Notes under the pieces: model-generated
Told to the model about the DNA's origin: nothing
What the model saw: the letters and a program-made list of their open reading frames with translations, nothing else
Databases searched by the model: none
NCBI GenBank assembly: GCA_903867585.1
Contig: CAIPRZ010000008.1
Location: forward strand, 1 to 19,299
DNA length: 19,299 nucleotides
From: an uncultured Chlamydiae bacterium
GTDB lineage: Bacteria; Chlamydiota; Chlamydiia; Chlamydiales; Rhabdochlamydiaceae
Direction of reading: 5' to 3'
Made by a program: the position numbers and the translations under genes
In this document: piece by piece, positions 6,646-14,235 of the stretch
Layout: the number at the start of each line of letters is the position of its first letter
Numbering within the stretch: the first letter of the stretch is position 1

Positions 6646-6829
6646 ACTTACTAAATATGGATTGCTTAAAATGACTAAAGCTCCTCCGGGATTTAGAGAT
6701 CTTGTTATAGATACTAAGCAAAAACCTCAAAAAGGCGTGGAAAAAAAAGAGATCCTTAAAGAGAAGGTAAATCAGGTTGTAGATAAATTATCTAAGAATC
6801 TAAACAATCTAAAACTAGAAAAAAGTTAA
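6638..6829 (+). CDS. Small basic hypothetical protein (63 aa)
   Basis: Starts at ATG 6638 inside the last codons of mnmM (ATGCCTGA overlap), with AAGGA 9 bases upstream, and so is probably translationally coupled. The sequence starts MPELTKYGLL, has an APPGFRDLVID stretch, then becomes Lys-rich and amphipathic (about 35-60, regular Leu/Val/Ile spacing), which suggests a helix or short coiled coil. No signal or membrane segment. A longer reading from 6503 lies inside mnmM and is unlikely. Its stop overlaps the restored stop of the PHP gene on the other strand. I do not recognise it. Confidence 0.7.
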   Translation: MPELTKYGLLKMTKAPPGFRDLVIDTKQKPQKGVEKKEILKEKVNQVVDKLSKNLNNLKLEKS

Positions 6830-7634
6830 GTTTTTAAAGGTCTTTGAAAAATCAGATCAAAAGCCTCTTCATCAACCCAAGAAGACCCTAATTGGTTAAA
6901 CGTTTTAAAGTCTCCGTGAAAATCAGAACCCCCTGATTTAAGCCATTTTTTTCTTGAGCAAGATTAAGCCAGCGCATCACCTCATTTTTAGTATACCTGG
7001 CATAAAAGACCTCCATGCCATCAAAAGCCATCTCTTTTAAAGCTCTAACGATGTTTTGTTTTCTTATGACATGGGGATGGGCGATAAAAGCTTTTCCTTC
7101 AGCTTGATGGATAATATCGATGGTCTCAGCGACCGAAATCATCTCTCCTTGAGCATAGGCTTTTTTCCCTTCGGCTAAGTATTCTTTAAAAGCTTGCTCA
7201 ATAGAATGGCAGGCCCCTTTATCAACAAGAAGCTGCGCGATATGTGGCCGACCTACTGACCGGTCTTGAAATTTTGAATAGAGCTCCTCTTCTGTAATCA
7301 AAATGCCTAATTTTTGAAGATTCTTCAAAATGGCTAAGTTTCTATTAAGCCTCCGGTTTTTATGCCGTTCACATAAAACAGTTATGGCTGGATGATCGAT
7401 ATTAAAGTCATAACCTAAAATATGAACAGATTCTTTGTGATGAGAACAAGAAAACTCGACCCCTATTCCTATCGTTAGATCCGTTTTTGGTAAATGATAG
7501 TAAGCCTCAACTGTATCGTGATCGGTAATCGATAATCCATTAAGACCAATAAGCTTGGCCGCTTCAAAAAGCTTTTGAGGCGTACAAGATCCATCAGAAA
7601 AAGTGGTGTGTGTGTGAAGATCAAATCTTTTCAT
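6826..7634 (-). pseudogene. PHP-domain metal-dependent phosphoesterase, interrupted by a one-base frameshift
   Basis: Relative of the YciV/TrpH (RNase AM, nucleoside 3',5'-bisphosphate phosphatase) type of PHP protein. Metal ligands visible from ATG 7634: HTH (7-9), D14, TDHD (37-40), E60 and H71, later AHPH. The literal frame stops at 6888 after a meaningless tail. One added base in the run of seven T (6946-6952; A on the coding strand) restores a frame reading WLKSGGSDFHG and on to a stop at 6826-6828. GGSDFHG is the expected last metal motif, so the gene is either a recent pseudogene, rescued by slippage, or intact with a homopolymer sequencing error. The ATG lies inside the end of murB (14-base overlap). 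A TTG 18 bases further upstream is a less likely start. Confidence 0.85.
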
Positions 7635-8502
7635 ATAAAAAATTGCCAACAAGCCTTACTTCTTGTTCTAGCTTTACCCCTGTTTTTTCTAATACCTCTT
7701 GTTGAACTATTTGGCTCAGTTCTAGAAGATCTGTAGCAGTAGCATTTGAATGATTGATTAAAAAGTTTGCATGAATAGTAGAAACAGCAGCCCCTCGGTG
7801 TTCAAGCCCTTTTAGTCCAGCTTTATCAATGAGTGCTCCTGCCGATAGACCTTCTGGATTTTTAAAAAAACATCCAGCAGAAGGCTGTTTATACGGTTGG
7901 GTAGCGATCCTTTTTTTGATAATACTTTGTTGTAAATTCCAAGCACCATCAGAGGGATTTAGCTTAAAAGCAGCTTCAATAATAAAATCCCCATTTTCTT
8001 GAAAACTGGAATGTCTGTACGAAAAAGATATATCGGCTTTATTTTTAAAGCTGACCTCACCCCGATGATTGATCGTTTTAACCCATAATAATGAAGATTG
8101 AGTCTCCCAAAGACCGGAGCCAGCATTCATATAAATAGCCCCACCGACACTGGCAGGAATTCCAGAAGCCCCCTCAAGTCCACTATAGCCCTGTCTTGAT
8201 GCTTTAACAGCTAAAAGCGAGATATTATAACCAGCACCACAAATAACCTCAGGCAGATCCCAGTGCAAGTGTTGTATTTTATTCACAACAACAATCGCCT
8301 CAAAAACCTCATCAACAAATAAAGTATTAGATCCCCTTCCTAGGATAAAAAGAGGCAAATTGACTTTTTGTGAAAAATTTAGCACTTCTAAATAATCATG
8401 AAGGGAAAAAATCTCACAAAAATAACGGGCTTTTCCCCCGATTTTTAACGTGGTGTAACGATCAAGTGGATGAAGAGTTTGAAGATGGGGGGTTTGAGAC
8501 AT
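7621..8502 (-). CDS. murB: UDP-N-acetylenolpyruvoylglucosamine reductase
   Basis: FAD- and NADPH-dependent reduction of UDP-GlcNAc-enolpyruvate to UDP-MurNAc, the second committed step of peptidoglycan precursor synthesis in the cytoplasm. The 293 residues contain the FAD-binding TTLKIGGKARYF (17-28), GRGSNTLF (55-62), GASGIPASVGGAIYMNAG (111-128), YRHSSF (162-167), PSAGCFFKNP (207-216) and the closing LEQEVRLVG (278-286). The proton donor position in the AG[S/C]FF motif is Cys, as in a number of MurB proteins. It is a type II (YRxS) enzyme. The start lies within nusB, with a 41-base overlap. It shows that this organism keeps a peptidoglycan pathway. Confidence 0.97.
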   Translation of the reverse strand: MSQTPHLQTLHPLDRYTTLKIGGKARYFCEIFSLHDYLEVLNFSQKVNLPLFILGRGSNTLFVDEVFEAIVVVNKIQHLHWDLPEVICGAGYNISLLAVKASRQGYSGLEGASGIPASVGGAIYMNAGSGLWETQSSLLWVKTINHRGEVSFKNKADISFSYRHSSFQENGDFIIEAAFKLNPSDGAWNLQQSIIKKRIATQPYKQPSAGCFFKNPEGLSAGALIDKAGLKGLEHRGAAVSTIHANFLINHSNATATDLLELSQIVQQEVLEKTGVKLEQEVRLVGNFLYEKI

Positions 8503-8914
8503 CTTGGTTTGTAATATACTCCTTTACATACTGATCAAGTAGAGCGTTTATAAAAGCTCCAGCTTCTCGAGAAGCAAATTTTCTTGTTAAGCGGATCGCT
8601 TCACTAATTATCACTTTATAATGAAGTATCTTTTCGACAACAAGTTCAAAAAATGCCAAACGGAGAATGTTTTTTTCTGCATAGGGAATTCTATGGAAAT
8701 CGTAGGCGCTAGAATATTTAGAAATCAAAAGGTCAAGATCATGGACGTGAGTCAATATAAATTCGGCTTTTAGTTTGGCCTCATCTGTATTTTTTTTAGT
8801 CGTTTTTAACTCTTCCATGACAAGGGGAACTGTATCGGAATAGCCCTGAGAAAAATCGGTACTAAATAAAAATAGAAGAACCGCTTCTCTAAATTTCTGT
8901 GGCGTTAATGTCAT
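8462..8914 (-). CDS. nusB: Transcription antitermination factor NusB
   Basis: RNA-binding all-helical protein that joins NusE (S10) on boxA of rRNA leaders. The 150 residues include the N-terminal FREAVLLFLFSTDF and the C-terminal signature EKNILRLAFFELV, KVIISEAIRLTRKFASREAGAFINALLD. The last roughly 18 residues (VSNPPSSNSSST) lie past the usual end and are read out of the murB start region, which suggests loss of an earlier stop. First gene of the nusB-murB-PHP operon, with AGAGG upstream of the ATG. Confidence 0.93.
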   Translation of the reverse strand: MTLTPQKFREAVLLFLFSTDFSQGYSDTVPLVMEELKTTKKNTDEAKLKAEFILTHVHDLDLLISKYSSAYDFHRIPYAEKNILRLAFFELVVEKILHYKVIISEAIRLTRKFASREAGAFINALLDQYVKEYITNQDVSNPPSSNSSST

Positions 8915-8944
8915 ATACCTAAACCTCTTGAACTCTAGAAAAGA

Positions 8945-8953
8945 ACTATAGCA
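8945..8953 (-). promoter_or_regulatory. Possible extended -10 promoter of nusB
   Basis: On the - strand TGCTATAGT, an extended -10 (TGnTATAGT), lies about 30 bases before the nusB start codon. No good -35 is seen at 17 bases. Weak evidence in AT-rich DNA. Confidence 0.3.
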
Positions 8954-9059
8954 AATCCCTTTGATGAATTAAAGATTCAAATTTATTTTACAACTTGAAA
9001 GTCATTAAAATTCCTGAGAAGATTACAAAAATGACCGCTTCACTTTTCGTTAATAAATC

Positions 9060-9623
9060 ATGAGAGCTATTTTTTTAGACACCGAAACAGGTGGACTTGA
9101 TTCCACCAGACACCCCTTGCTGGAAATCGCTTTTGTCATTGTTGATCTACTTACCCACCAAACTCTTGCCACCTATTCCTCCCTTGTAAAACCTTTAGAA
9201 ATAGATTGGATCAAGTGTGATAAAGAAGCCTTAAAAATAAATGGTTTTAAGCACTCTGAATTTAGTGAAGCTCCACCGCTTGATGTAGTAAAAACTCAAA
9301 TATTAGAAATTTTTGAAAATCTCAATATCCACCGCAAAAACTCCGTATTTATCTGCCAAAACCCCTCTTTTGATAGGGCTTTTTTTGCTAAAATTATCCC
9401 AACTCCCATTCAAGAAGCGCATAAATGGCCTTACCATTGGCTTGATTTAGCATCTATGTATTGGGCTATAAAGTTAAAAAAAGGGCAAAAGCCTTGGGAT
9501 AATGGTCTTTCTAAAGATAAGATTGCCTTAGACCTGGGGCTTGGTTGCGAAAAAGCCCCGCACCGTGCGATGCGAGGCGTTGAACATCTCAAAGAATGCT
9601 TTGATAAACTTTTTAGTAACTAG
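9060..9623 (+). CDS. DEDD-type 3'-5' exonuclease, atypical motif III
   Basis: RNase T/DnaQ-epsilon fold, 187 residues, which normally removes 3' nucleotides with two metal ions. Motif I is LDTETGG (D7, E9), motif II NPSFDRAFF (D105), and motif III PHRAMRG (H168). In DEDDh enzymes the His is followed four residues later by Asp (HxAxxD); here that position is Gly173, so one of the four acidic ligands is missing unless another residue serves. There is no extra domain, so it stands alone rather than being part of a polymerase. It could act in proofreading, RNA trimming or DNA repair; the substrate cannot be told. It is divergent from nusB and convergent with cydB, overlapping its end by 11 bases. 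No clear ribosome site precedes the ATG. Confidence 0.8.
   Translation: MRAIFLDTETGGLDSTRHPLLEIAFVIVDLLTHQTLATYSSLVKPLEIDWIKCDKEALKINGFKHSEFSEAPPLDVVKTQILEIFENLNIHRKNSVFICQNPSFDRAFFAKIIPTPIQEAHKWPYHWLDLASMYWAIKLKKGQKPWDNGLSKDKIALDLGLGCEKAPHRAMRGVEHLKECFDKLFSN
9555..9578 (-). terminator. Probable cydAB terminator inside the exonuclease gene
   Basis: On the - strand GCCTCGCA (9571-9578) pairs with TGCGGGGC (9555-9562), 8 bp including one G-T pair, around an 8-base loop, and is followed by TTTTT (9550-9554). It begins 34 bases past the cydB stop. The stem is far more GC-rich than its surroundings. No other terminator is seen for the cyd operon. Confidence 0.55.
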
Positions 9624-10641
9624 ATTGATCTAGTGTTACTTTTCCTTTAAATATCCGATAAACGATCCCCCCATAAACAAATACAAGAGGAATTCCTGTC
9701 ACAACAATCACCATTAAAACTGTCAGCGTCAGTTTAGAAGACGAAGAGTTGTAAATGGTAAGAGAGTTATTGGGATCAAGGGTAGAGTGAACAAGAGAGG
9801 GAAAGGTCCCTAGAGCAAATGTCACAAATAAACAGGCAATCGATAAAGCTGATGAGCCAAAAGCCCATAGATCTTTCCCCTTTTTGAAAAGTCTCACCAC
9901 ATTAAATAGCGAAAGCAAAGCTCCTATGGGAAAAATAAATAAATAAGGATGGGCTAAAACCCGATCAGACATATGCGGCATAAACCATAGGGTAGCAACA
10001 GTGGCTGCTGCAAACACTACACCAAAGCAAAGAACCAGTTTTGTTACCCAACGGCGCAATTTTTCATGAAGACCTCCTTCTGTTTTCATGCAAAGATAAA
10101 TAGCTCCATGCATAGAAAATAAAGTTACAGCAAGAAGGCCTATAAGCACAGGATAAGGTCTAAAGGTCGTTAAAAAACCAGCCTGAAAATCCCCTTCAGC
10201 ATTCATAGGAACCCCTTCAATTAAATTACCAAGAGTAGCCCCTACACCAAATGCTATAATGTAAGAGGAATAACAAAAAGTATGGTCCCAAAAACTTCTC
10301 CAATTCAACCCCTCTTGTTTTGATCTAAATTCGATCGCAACAGCTCTTAACATAAGACCAAACATCAAAATCATGGCTAGAAGATAAAATCCTGAAAAAA
10401 GGGAGGCAAAAATAGGGGGAAATCCGGCAAATAAAGTCCCCATGACAATAACAAGCCATACTGAATTTCCGTCCCAGACAGGGCCGATGGCATTTAAAAA
10501 AATGCGGCGATCATGGTCTTTAGGTGTGCATAAGTGCAACATACCAGTACCTAGATCAAAACCATCTAAAATCGCATACAAGGTGACTGCCAAACCAAAT
10601 ACGACATAATAACTAATCTGCAACAACTCAAGAGTAAGCAT
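9613..10641 (-). CDS. cydB: Cytochrome bd oxidase subunit II
   Basis: Inner-membrane partner of CydA in quinol-dependent O2 reduction. 342 residues with about eight or nine membrane segments. The N-terminal segment carries the family features YAILDGFDLGTGML (about 22-35) and GPVWDGNSVWLV (about 53-64), followed by LFAGFP. It starts 10 bases after the cydA stop with AGGA before the ATG, so the two genes form one operon. Its 3' end overlaps the convergent exonuclease gene. Confidence 0.96.
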   Translation of the reverse strand: MLTLELLQISYYVVFGLAVTLYAILDGFDLGTGMLHLCTPKDHDRRIFLNAIGPVWDGNSVWLVIVMGTLFAGFPPIFASLFSGFYLLAMILMFGLMLRAVAIEFRSKQEGLNWRSFWDHTFCYSSYIIAFGVGATLGNLIEGVPMNAEGDFQAGFLTTFRPYPVLIGLLAVTLFSMHGAIYLCMKTEGGLHEKLRRWVTKLVLCFGVVFAAATVATLWFMPHMSDRVLAHPYLFIFPIGALLSLFNVVRLFKKGKDLWAFGSSALSIACLFVTFALGTFPSLVHSTLDPNNSLTIYNSSSSKLTLTVLMVIVVTGIPLVFVYGGIVYRIFKGKVTLDQSSY

Positions 10642-10651
10642 TTATAGGGTC

Positions 10652-12007
10652 CTAATTAAGGGGGTTTTTTGAAAACACAAGAGAATCTTCATGACCATCT
10701 GGACCATCTTTAATTTTACGATCCACTACATAAAGAAATAGGGCTAATAAAAACAGATAGACGATGATAAACATGATAATTGATGAAACCACCATATAAG
10801 ACTGAATATTAGGTGATACCCCATCGTGAGTTTTTAACAATCCATACACAACCCACGGTTGACGCCCTATTTCAGCCGACATCCAACCTGTAAAATTTCC
10901 AACTTGAGGTAATACCACAGAGGCCACAAGTCCTTTGAGGAGCCATGTTTTATGAATGAGCGTTTTTTTATAGCTATAATAAAGTCCTAGCATGACAAGT
11001 CCCATCATCATTCCCCAGGTCGCAATCATAAGATGATAAACTTGAAAAAGAACCGGAACATTCGGCCAAAGATCTTCAGGAAACTGATCTAAGCCTTTAA
11101 CTGGAGTTTTAAAATTGTTATATACAAGAAAACTTAATCCCCCTGGCAAACTTAAGCTATGGGTTTTTTTATTTTTTAGATCTACCCAGCCAATAGCTGA
11201 AATTGGTGTATATTCTTCTGTTTTAAAAATACCTTCCATAGCAGCCAGTTTTGCAGGTTGATTCATAGCCACCCCTTTACCAGAATCATGTCCAGAAAGA
11301 AACTGAAGAACCAAACAAACAAATGCCGCAACAAGTCCGAGGTTTAAACACACTTTGGCAAAGTCTAAATGTTTCTTTTTAATGTAGTAATAGGCGCCTA
11401 CAGAAATAATCATGAAAATACCTGTTATCCAACAAGAAACAATCACATGCCATAATCTATCCATTGATGAGGGGTTAAACATCATTTCCCATAAATCTGT
11501 CACCACAGCTCTTGCTTGAGTTCCTTCACCAACCACCTTGAACCCAGCTGGGGTTTGCATCCAGGAATTAGCTATCACAATCCAGACGGCACTAAAATGA
11601 GCCCCAAAAGATACCATGATATTAGAAAAAAAGTGCATCTTAGCAGAAACCTTATCCCACCCAAAAAGGACAATACCTAAAAACCCTGCTTCAACAAGAA
11701 ATGCAAATATCCCTTCAGCACCAAGAGCGGCTCCAAAAACATCTCCGACAAAACGGGAGTAACGGGACCAATTAGTTCCAAAAGCAAACATTTGAACAAT
11801 TCCTGTAGCTACCCCTAAGGCAAATGTAGCTGCAAAAATTTTAACCCAAAATTTTGTCAATTTAAGATAGAGCGGTTTCTTGGTATAAAGATACATCCCC
11901 TCCATAACAATAAGCATTAACCCTAGACCAATACTTAAAGGAGGATAGATATAATGGAAGCAACTGTTAAGACCAAATTGTATCCGAGACAGGGTAACAA
12001 CATCCAT
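10652..12007 (-). CDS. cydA: Cytochrome bd oxidase subunit I
   Basis: Membrane subunit that carries hemes b558, b595 and d and oxidises quinol while reducing O2 to water. 451 residues. Heme ligands recognisable: H18 (FHYIYPP), H187 (LWHVIVSCW) and the Met in the YHLMIATWG segment (about 327). E98 and E106 lie in LGAEGIFAFLVEAG. The GWMSAEIGRQPW motif is present. The quinol loop (about 240-310) is short, so this is a short-Q-loop enzyme, unlike the 522-residue E. coli form. TGGAG precedes the ATG. It is divergent from cdaA. In obligate intracellular bacteria this oxidase suits low oxygen. Confidence 0.97.
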   Translation of the reverse strand: MDVVTLSRIQFGLNSCFHYIYPPLSIGLGLMLIVMEGMYLYTKKPLYLKLTKFWVKIFAATFALGVATGIVQMFAFGTNWSRYSRFVGDVFGAALGAEGIFAFLVEAGFLGIVLFGWDKVSAKMHFFSNIMVSFGAHFSAVWIVIANSWMQTPAGFKVVGEGTQARAVVTDLWEMMFNPSSMDRLWHVIVSCWITGIFMIISVGAYYYIKKKHLDFAKVCLNLGLVAAFVCLVLQFLSGHDSGKGVAMNQPAKLAAMEGIFKTEEYTPISAIGWVDLKNKKTHSLSLPGGLSFLVYNNFKTPVKGLDQFPEDLWPNVPVLFQVYHLMIATWGMMMGLVMLGLYYSYKKTLIHKTWLLKGLVASVVLPQVGNFTGWMSAEIGRQPWVVYGLLKTHDGVSPNIQSYMVVSSIIMFIIVYLFLLALFLYVVDRKIKDGPDGHEDSLVFSKNPLN

Positions 12008-12026
12008 GGTTTACTCCAATTAAAGA

Positions 12027-12040
12027 TAGACTGGAGTCTA
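12027..12040. promoter_or_regulatory. Small palindrome in the cydA leader
   Basis: TAGACT-GG-AGTCTA, a perfect 6-bp inverted repeat with a 2-base centre, lies 20 bases before the cydA start codon. It could be an operator or chance; no regulator is suggested by the sequence. Confidence 0.25.
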
Positions 12041-12079
12041 TACAAAAGATTATTTTTTTAAGTAATTTAATTTCCAATA

Positions 12080-12108
12080 TTGCACCCAAGATCAGCTATC
12101 TTTATACT
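12080..12108 (+). promoter_or_regulatory. Promoter of the cdaA operon
   Basis: TTGCAC (12080-12085) and TATACT (12103-12108) with a 17-base spacer match the major sigma consensus well. The expected start, near 12115, leaves a leader of about 16 bases. Confidence 0.65.
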
Positions 12109-12130
12109 GACCTTAAAAAAAGCCTAATTT

Positions 12131-12931
12131 ATGATGGATATTTCACTCATTCCCCTTGTTGAAATTTTTATTCTGTCTATATTTATTAATTATCTATTAT
12201 CTTTTTTATGGAACACCCGTTCCATGGATCTTTTTCTAGGATTACTTGGTTTTTTTACCCTCATTTTTATCTCTTCCTGGTTTAATCTCCCGATTCTGCA
12301 AAAAATTGTTTATGTAGTTGCTAACGTGGCGATTGTGGCTATTGTTATTATATTTCAGCCTGAATTAAGAACCGCTCTTTCAAAATTCGGTGTGAAGCAG
12401 CGCAAAAATCATGATAATCTTATTTCTGAACAGCTCATTACTCAATTAACAGAAACCGTTTTTAAGCTCGCTGAACGCAAACAGGGAGCCCTTATTGTGA
12501 TTGAAAATCAAGTTTCTATTAGCGATTTTGCCAGGCACAGTACAAAAATTGATGCTCTGTTCACCTCAGAACTTATCGAAAGTATTTTTACCCCTCTTTC
12601 CCCTCTTCATGATGGAGCTGTTCTTATAAAAAATAAGAAGATTTTTGCAGCAGGAGCCATACTACCTCTTGCTGATGAGAGCCATGCTAGTCTAAAAGGT
12701 ACAGGAACTCGTCATAAAGCAGGTCTTGGCGCCAGCCTAGAAACCGATGCGCTCATTATTGTTATATCTGAAGAAAAAGGGGAAGTTTCGATTGCAAGAG
12801 AAGGTTTATTAACTAAAGGACTTAAGCAGGATCGGTTTAAAAATATTTTAACCAGCCTCTTTTTTACCGATTCCCTTGCGCAAAATCAACCCAAGAAAAC
12901 TTTTCAATTTATAGACTGGTTAAGACAATGA
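12131..12931 (+). CDS. cdaA: Membrane diadenylate cyclase (c-di-AMP synthase)
   Basis: Makes cyclic di-AMP from two ATP (also called dacA/ybbP). 266 residues: three membrane segments in 1-75, then the DAC domain (about 95-245) with LHDGAVLI (159-166, the DGA motif) and GTRHKAGLG (192-200). The second motif normally reads GTRHRAALG; Arg to Lys and Ala to Gly are conservative but unusual changes in the ATP-binding site. VISEEKGEVSIA (211-222) follows. The next gene, cdaR, encodes the usual regulatory partner and overlaps by four bases. Chlamydial CdaA makes c-di-AMP that host STING senses; that is known for Chlamydia, inferred here. The start may be the first or second of two adjacent ATG codons. 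Confidence 0.94.
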   Translation: MMDISLIPLVEIFILSIFINYLLSFLWNTRSMDLFLGLLGFFTLIFISSWFNLPILQKIVYVVANVAIVAIVIIFQPELRTALSKFGVKQRKNHDNLISEQLITQLTETVFKLAERKQGALIVIENQVSISDFARHSTKIDALFTSELIESIFTPLSPLHDGAVLIKNKKIFAAGAILPLADESHASLKGTGTRHKAGLGASLETDALIIVISEEKGEVSIAREGLLTKGLKQDRFKNILTSLFFTDSLAQNQPKKTFQFIDWLRQ

Positions 12932-14235
12932 CAGCTTTAATAGAAACCATTTTAGCTCACTTCAAGTCCCTATTTTTTAACCAATGGAAACGTAAACTGT
13001 TTGCAGGTCTTTTATCGATATTTTTTTGGTTTATCGTTAATCACTCTCTTACCACCACAAGAACTCTTATTAACGTTCCGATCCGTGTCGTTCACCTGCC
13101 CCCTAACATGACTATTGAAGGAATTCAGGCTAACGGTAGCTTATCTAAGAAAATCAATTTAACTTTTATTGGGAATAAAGAGCTCATCGATCACCTTCAA
13201 CCCTCTGACATTGAAATCGTTTTAGATGCTGAAAATGAAAGCGGAGATTGGCAAGTAGGTCTTACGAAAAAAAATCTATTTTCCCTTAATCCTGATTTGG
13301 ATTTATCTAGTGGCATCTCTAAAGTTCTACATCAGCCTTTAACTTTAAAACTTGCTAAACTTGTCACTGAAAAAATGTCAGTCACCATTACCTCTCCAAT
13401 CGGAGAGGCCCCTAGAGGTTACCAATTTCTAGATGTTTGGCCCTATAAGCTTGAACTCACAGTTACAGGGCCTGAAGATGTTCTTAGCAAAGCCCGCCAC
13501 AGAGAATTAAAACTAACTTTTAATTTATCAGAGGTCACTAAGAAGCAACTTGATATGCTTGGTCAAGGCCATGATGAAGGCAAATGCGATGTGGTTTCTT
13601 TTCCCATACCTGAATCTTGGAAAAATATAAATATCCCCTCGATTTCAGAAACACCCATTATGATTAATGATCCCCAAGCTAAATTGCTAAGGTTTGATTT
13701 TATCCGCTATGAATATCTTCCTATTGAGACTAAAATCCCTGTGCACTTTTATTTTCATCCCTCACTTCTTGGACTTTACTCTCCAGAGGATATAAAAATT
13801 CATGCTGAAGAACCGATCTGTTTTCATAAAGGTCTTTACTATTTAGATCTCCCTTTATATGCCTCAGGGGTTGATAAAACATTTTTAGAGGTCATAAAAA
13901 ACCATATTCAAATCGCCATTGATGTGAATGCAGAACTTAGAAAACCTTTAAATTGGTCGGTTCAAATCATCTCTGCTCAAAAATTAGAAGATGAATATGT
14001 TGAGCATCTTTTAGCAGAACTAGATCATGAAGATTTACGCTTTATGCAATTCAACCAACGCCAAGAGTATTTAAGAAACCGTTTCAGAAGCTATATGCAA
14101 AGATTACGTCTTATGAATGTAAACGGCTCCAAACTTTCTATGAATTTTAAAATGGATGATTTGAAAATTCTTGCCAAAGTAAAAAATAACATCTTGCCTA
14201 ATGAACAAATTATAGCCTGGGAAGAAGATGAGTAA
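12928..14235 (+). CDS. cdaR: YbbR-domain protein, regulator of CdaA
   Basis: 435 residues. One membrane anchor (about 23-40, LFAGLLSIFFWFIV), then an extracytoplasmic part with YbbR repeats. The first has the typical pattern NVPIRVVHLPPNM ... VNLTFIGN (about 49-85), the second lies around 125-180 with EAPRGYQFLDVWP and VTGPEDVL. The C-terminal third (about 255-435) is not obviously YbbR and is rich in charged helices. In firmicutes CdaR binds CdaA and adjusts c-di-AMP synthesis; in chlamydiae the pair is kept together. It starts at the ATGA overlap with cdaA. The longer C-terminus may be lineage-specific. Confidence 0.85.
   Translation: MTALIETILAHFKSLFFNQWKRKLFAGLLSIFFWFIVNHSLTTTRTLINVPIRVVHLPPNMTIEGIQANGSLSKKINLTFIGNKELIDHLQPSDIEIVLDAENESGDWQVGLTKKNLFSLNPDLDLSSGISKVLHQPLTLKLAKLVTEKMSVTITSPIGEAPRGYQFLDVWPYKLELTVTGPEDVLSKARHRELKLTFNLSEVTKKQLDMLGQGHDEGKCDVVSFPIPESWKNINIPSISETPIMINDPQAKLLRFDFIRYEYLPIETKIPVHFYFHPSLLGLYSPEDIKIHAEEPICFHKGLYYLDLPLYASGVDKTFLEVIKNHIQIAIDVNAELRKPLNWSVQIISAQKLEDEYVEHLLAELDHEDLRFMQFNQRQEYLRNRFRSYMQRLRLMNVNGSKLSMNFKMDDLKILAKVKNNILPNEQIIAWEEDE

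Noticed and set aside
6826..6845. Possible bidirectional terminator between the 63-residue gene and the PHP gene
   Set aside because: AAAAAAGTTAAGTTTTT is an imperfect, purely A/T repeat with no stable stem.
9000..9059. A missing start region for the exonuclease
   Set aside because: The ATG at 9060 places motif I at residues 5-11, as usual for the family; no upstream extension is needed.
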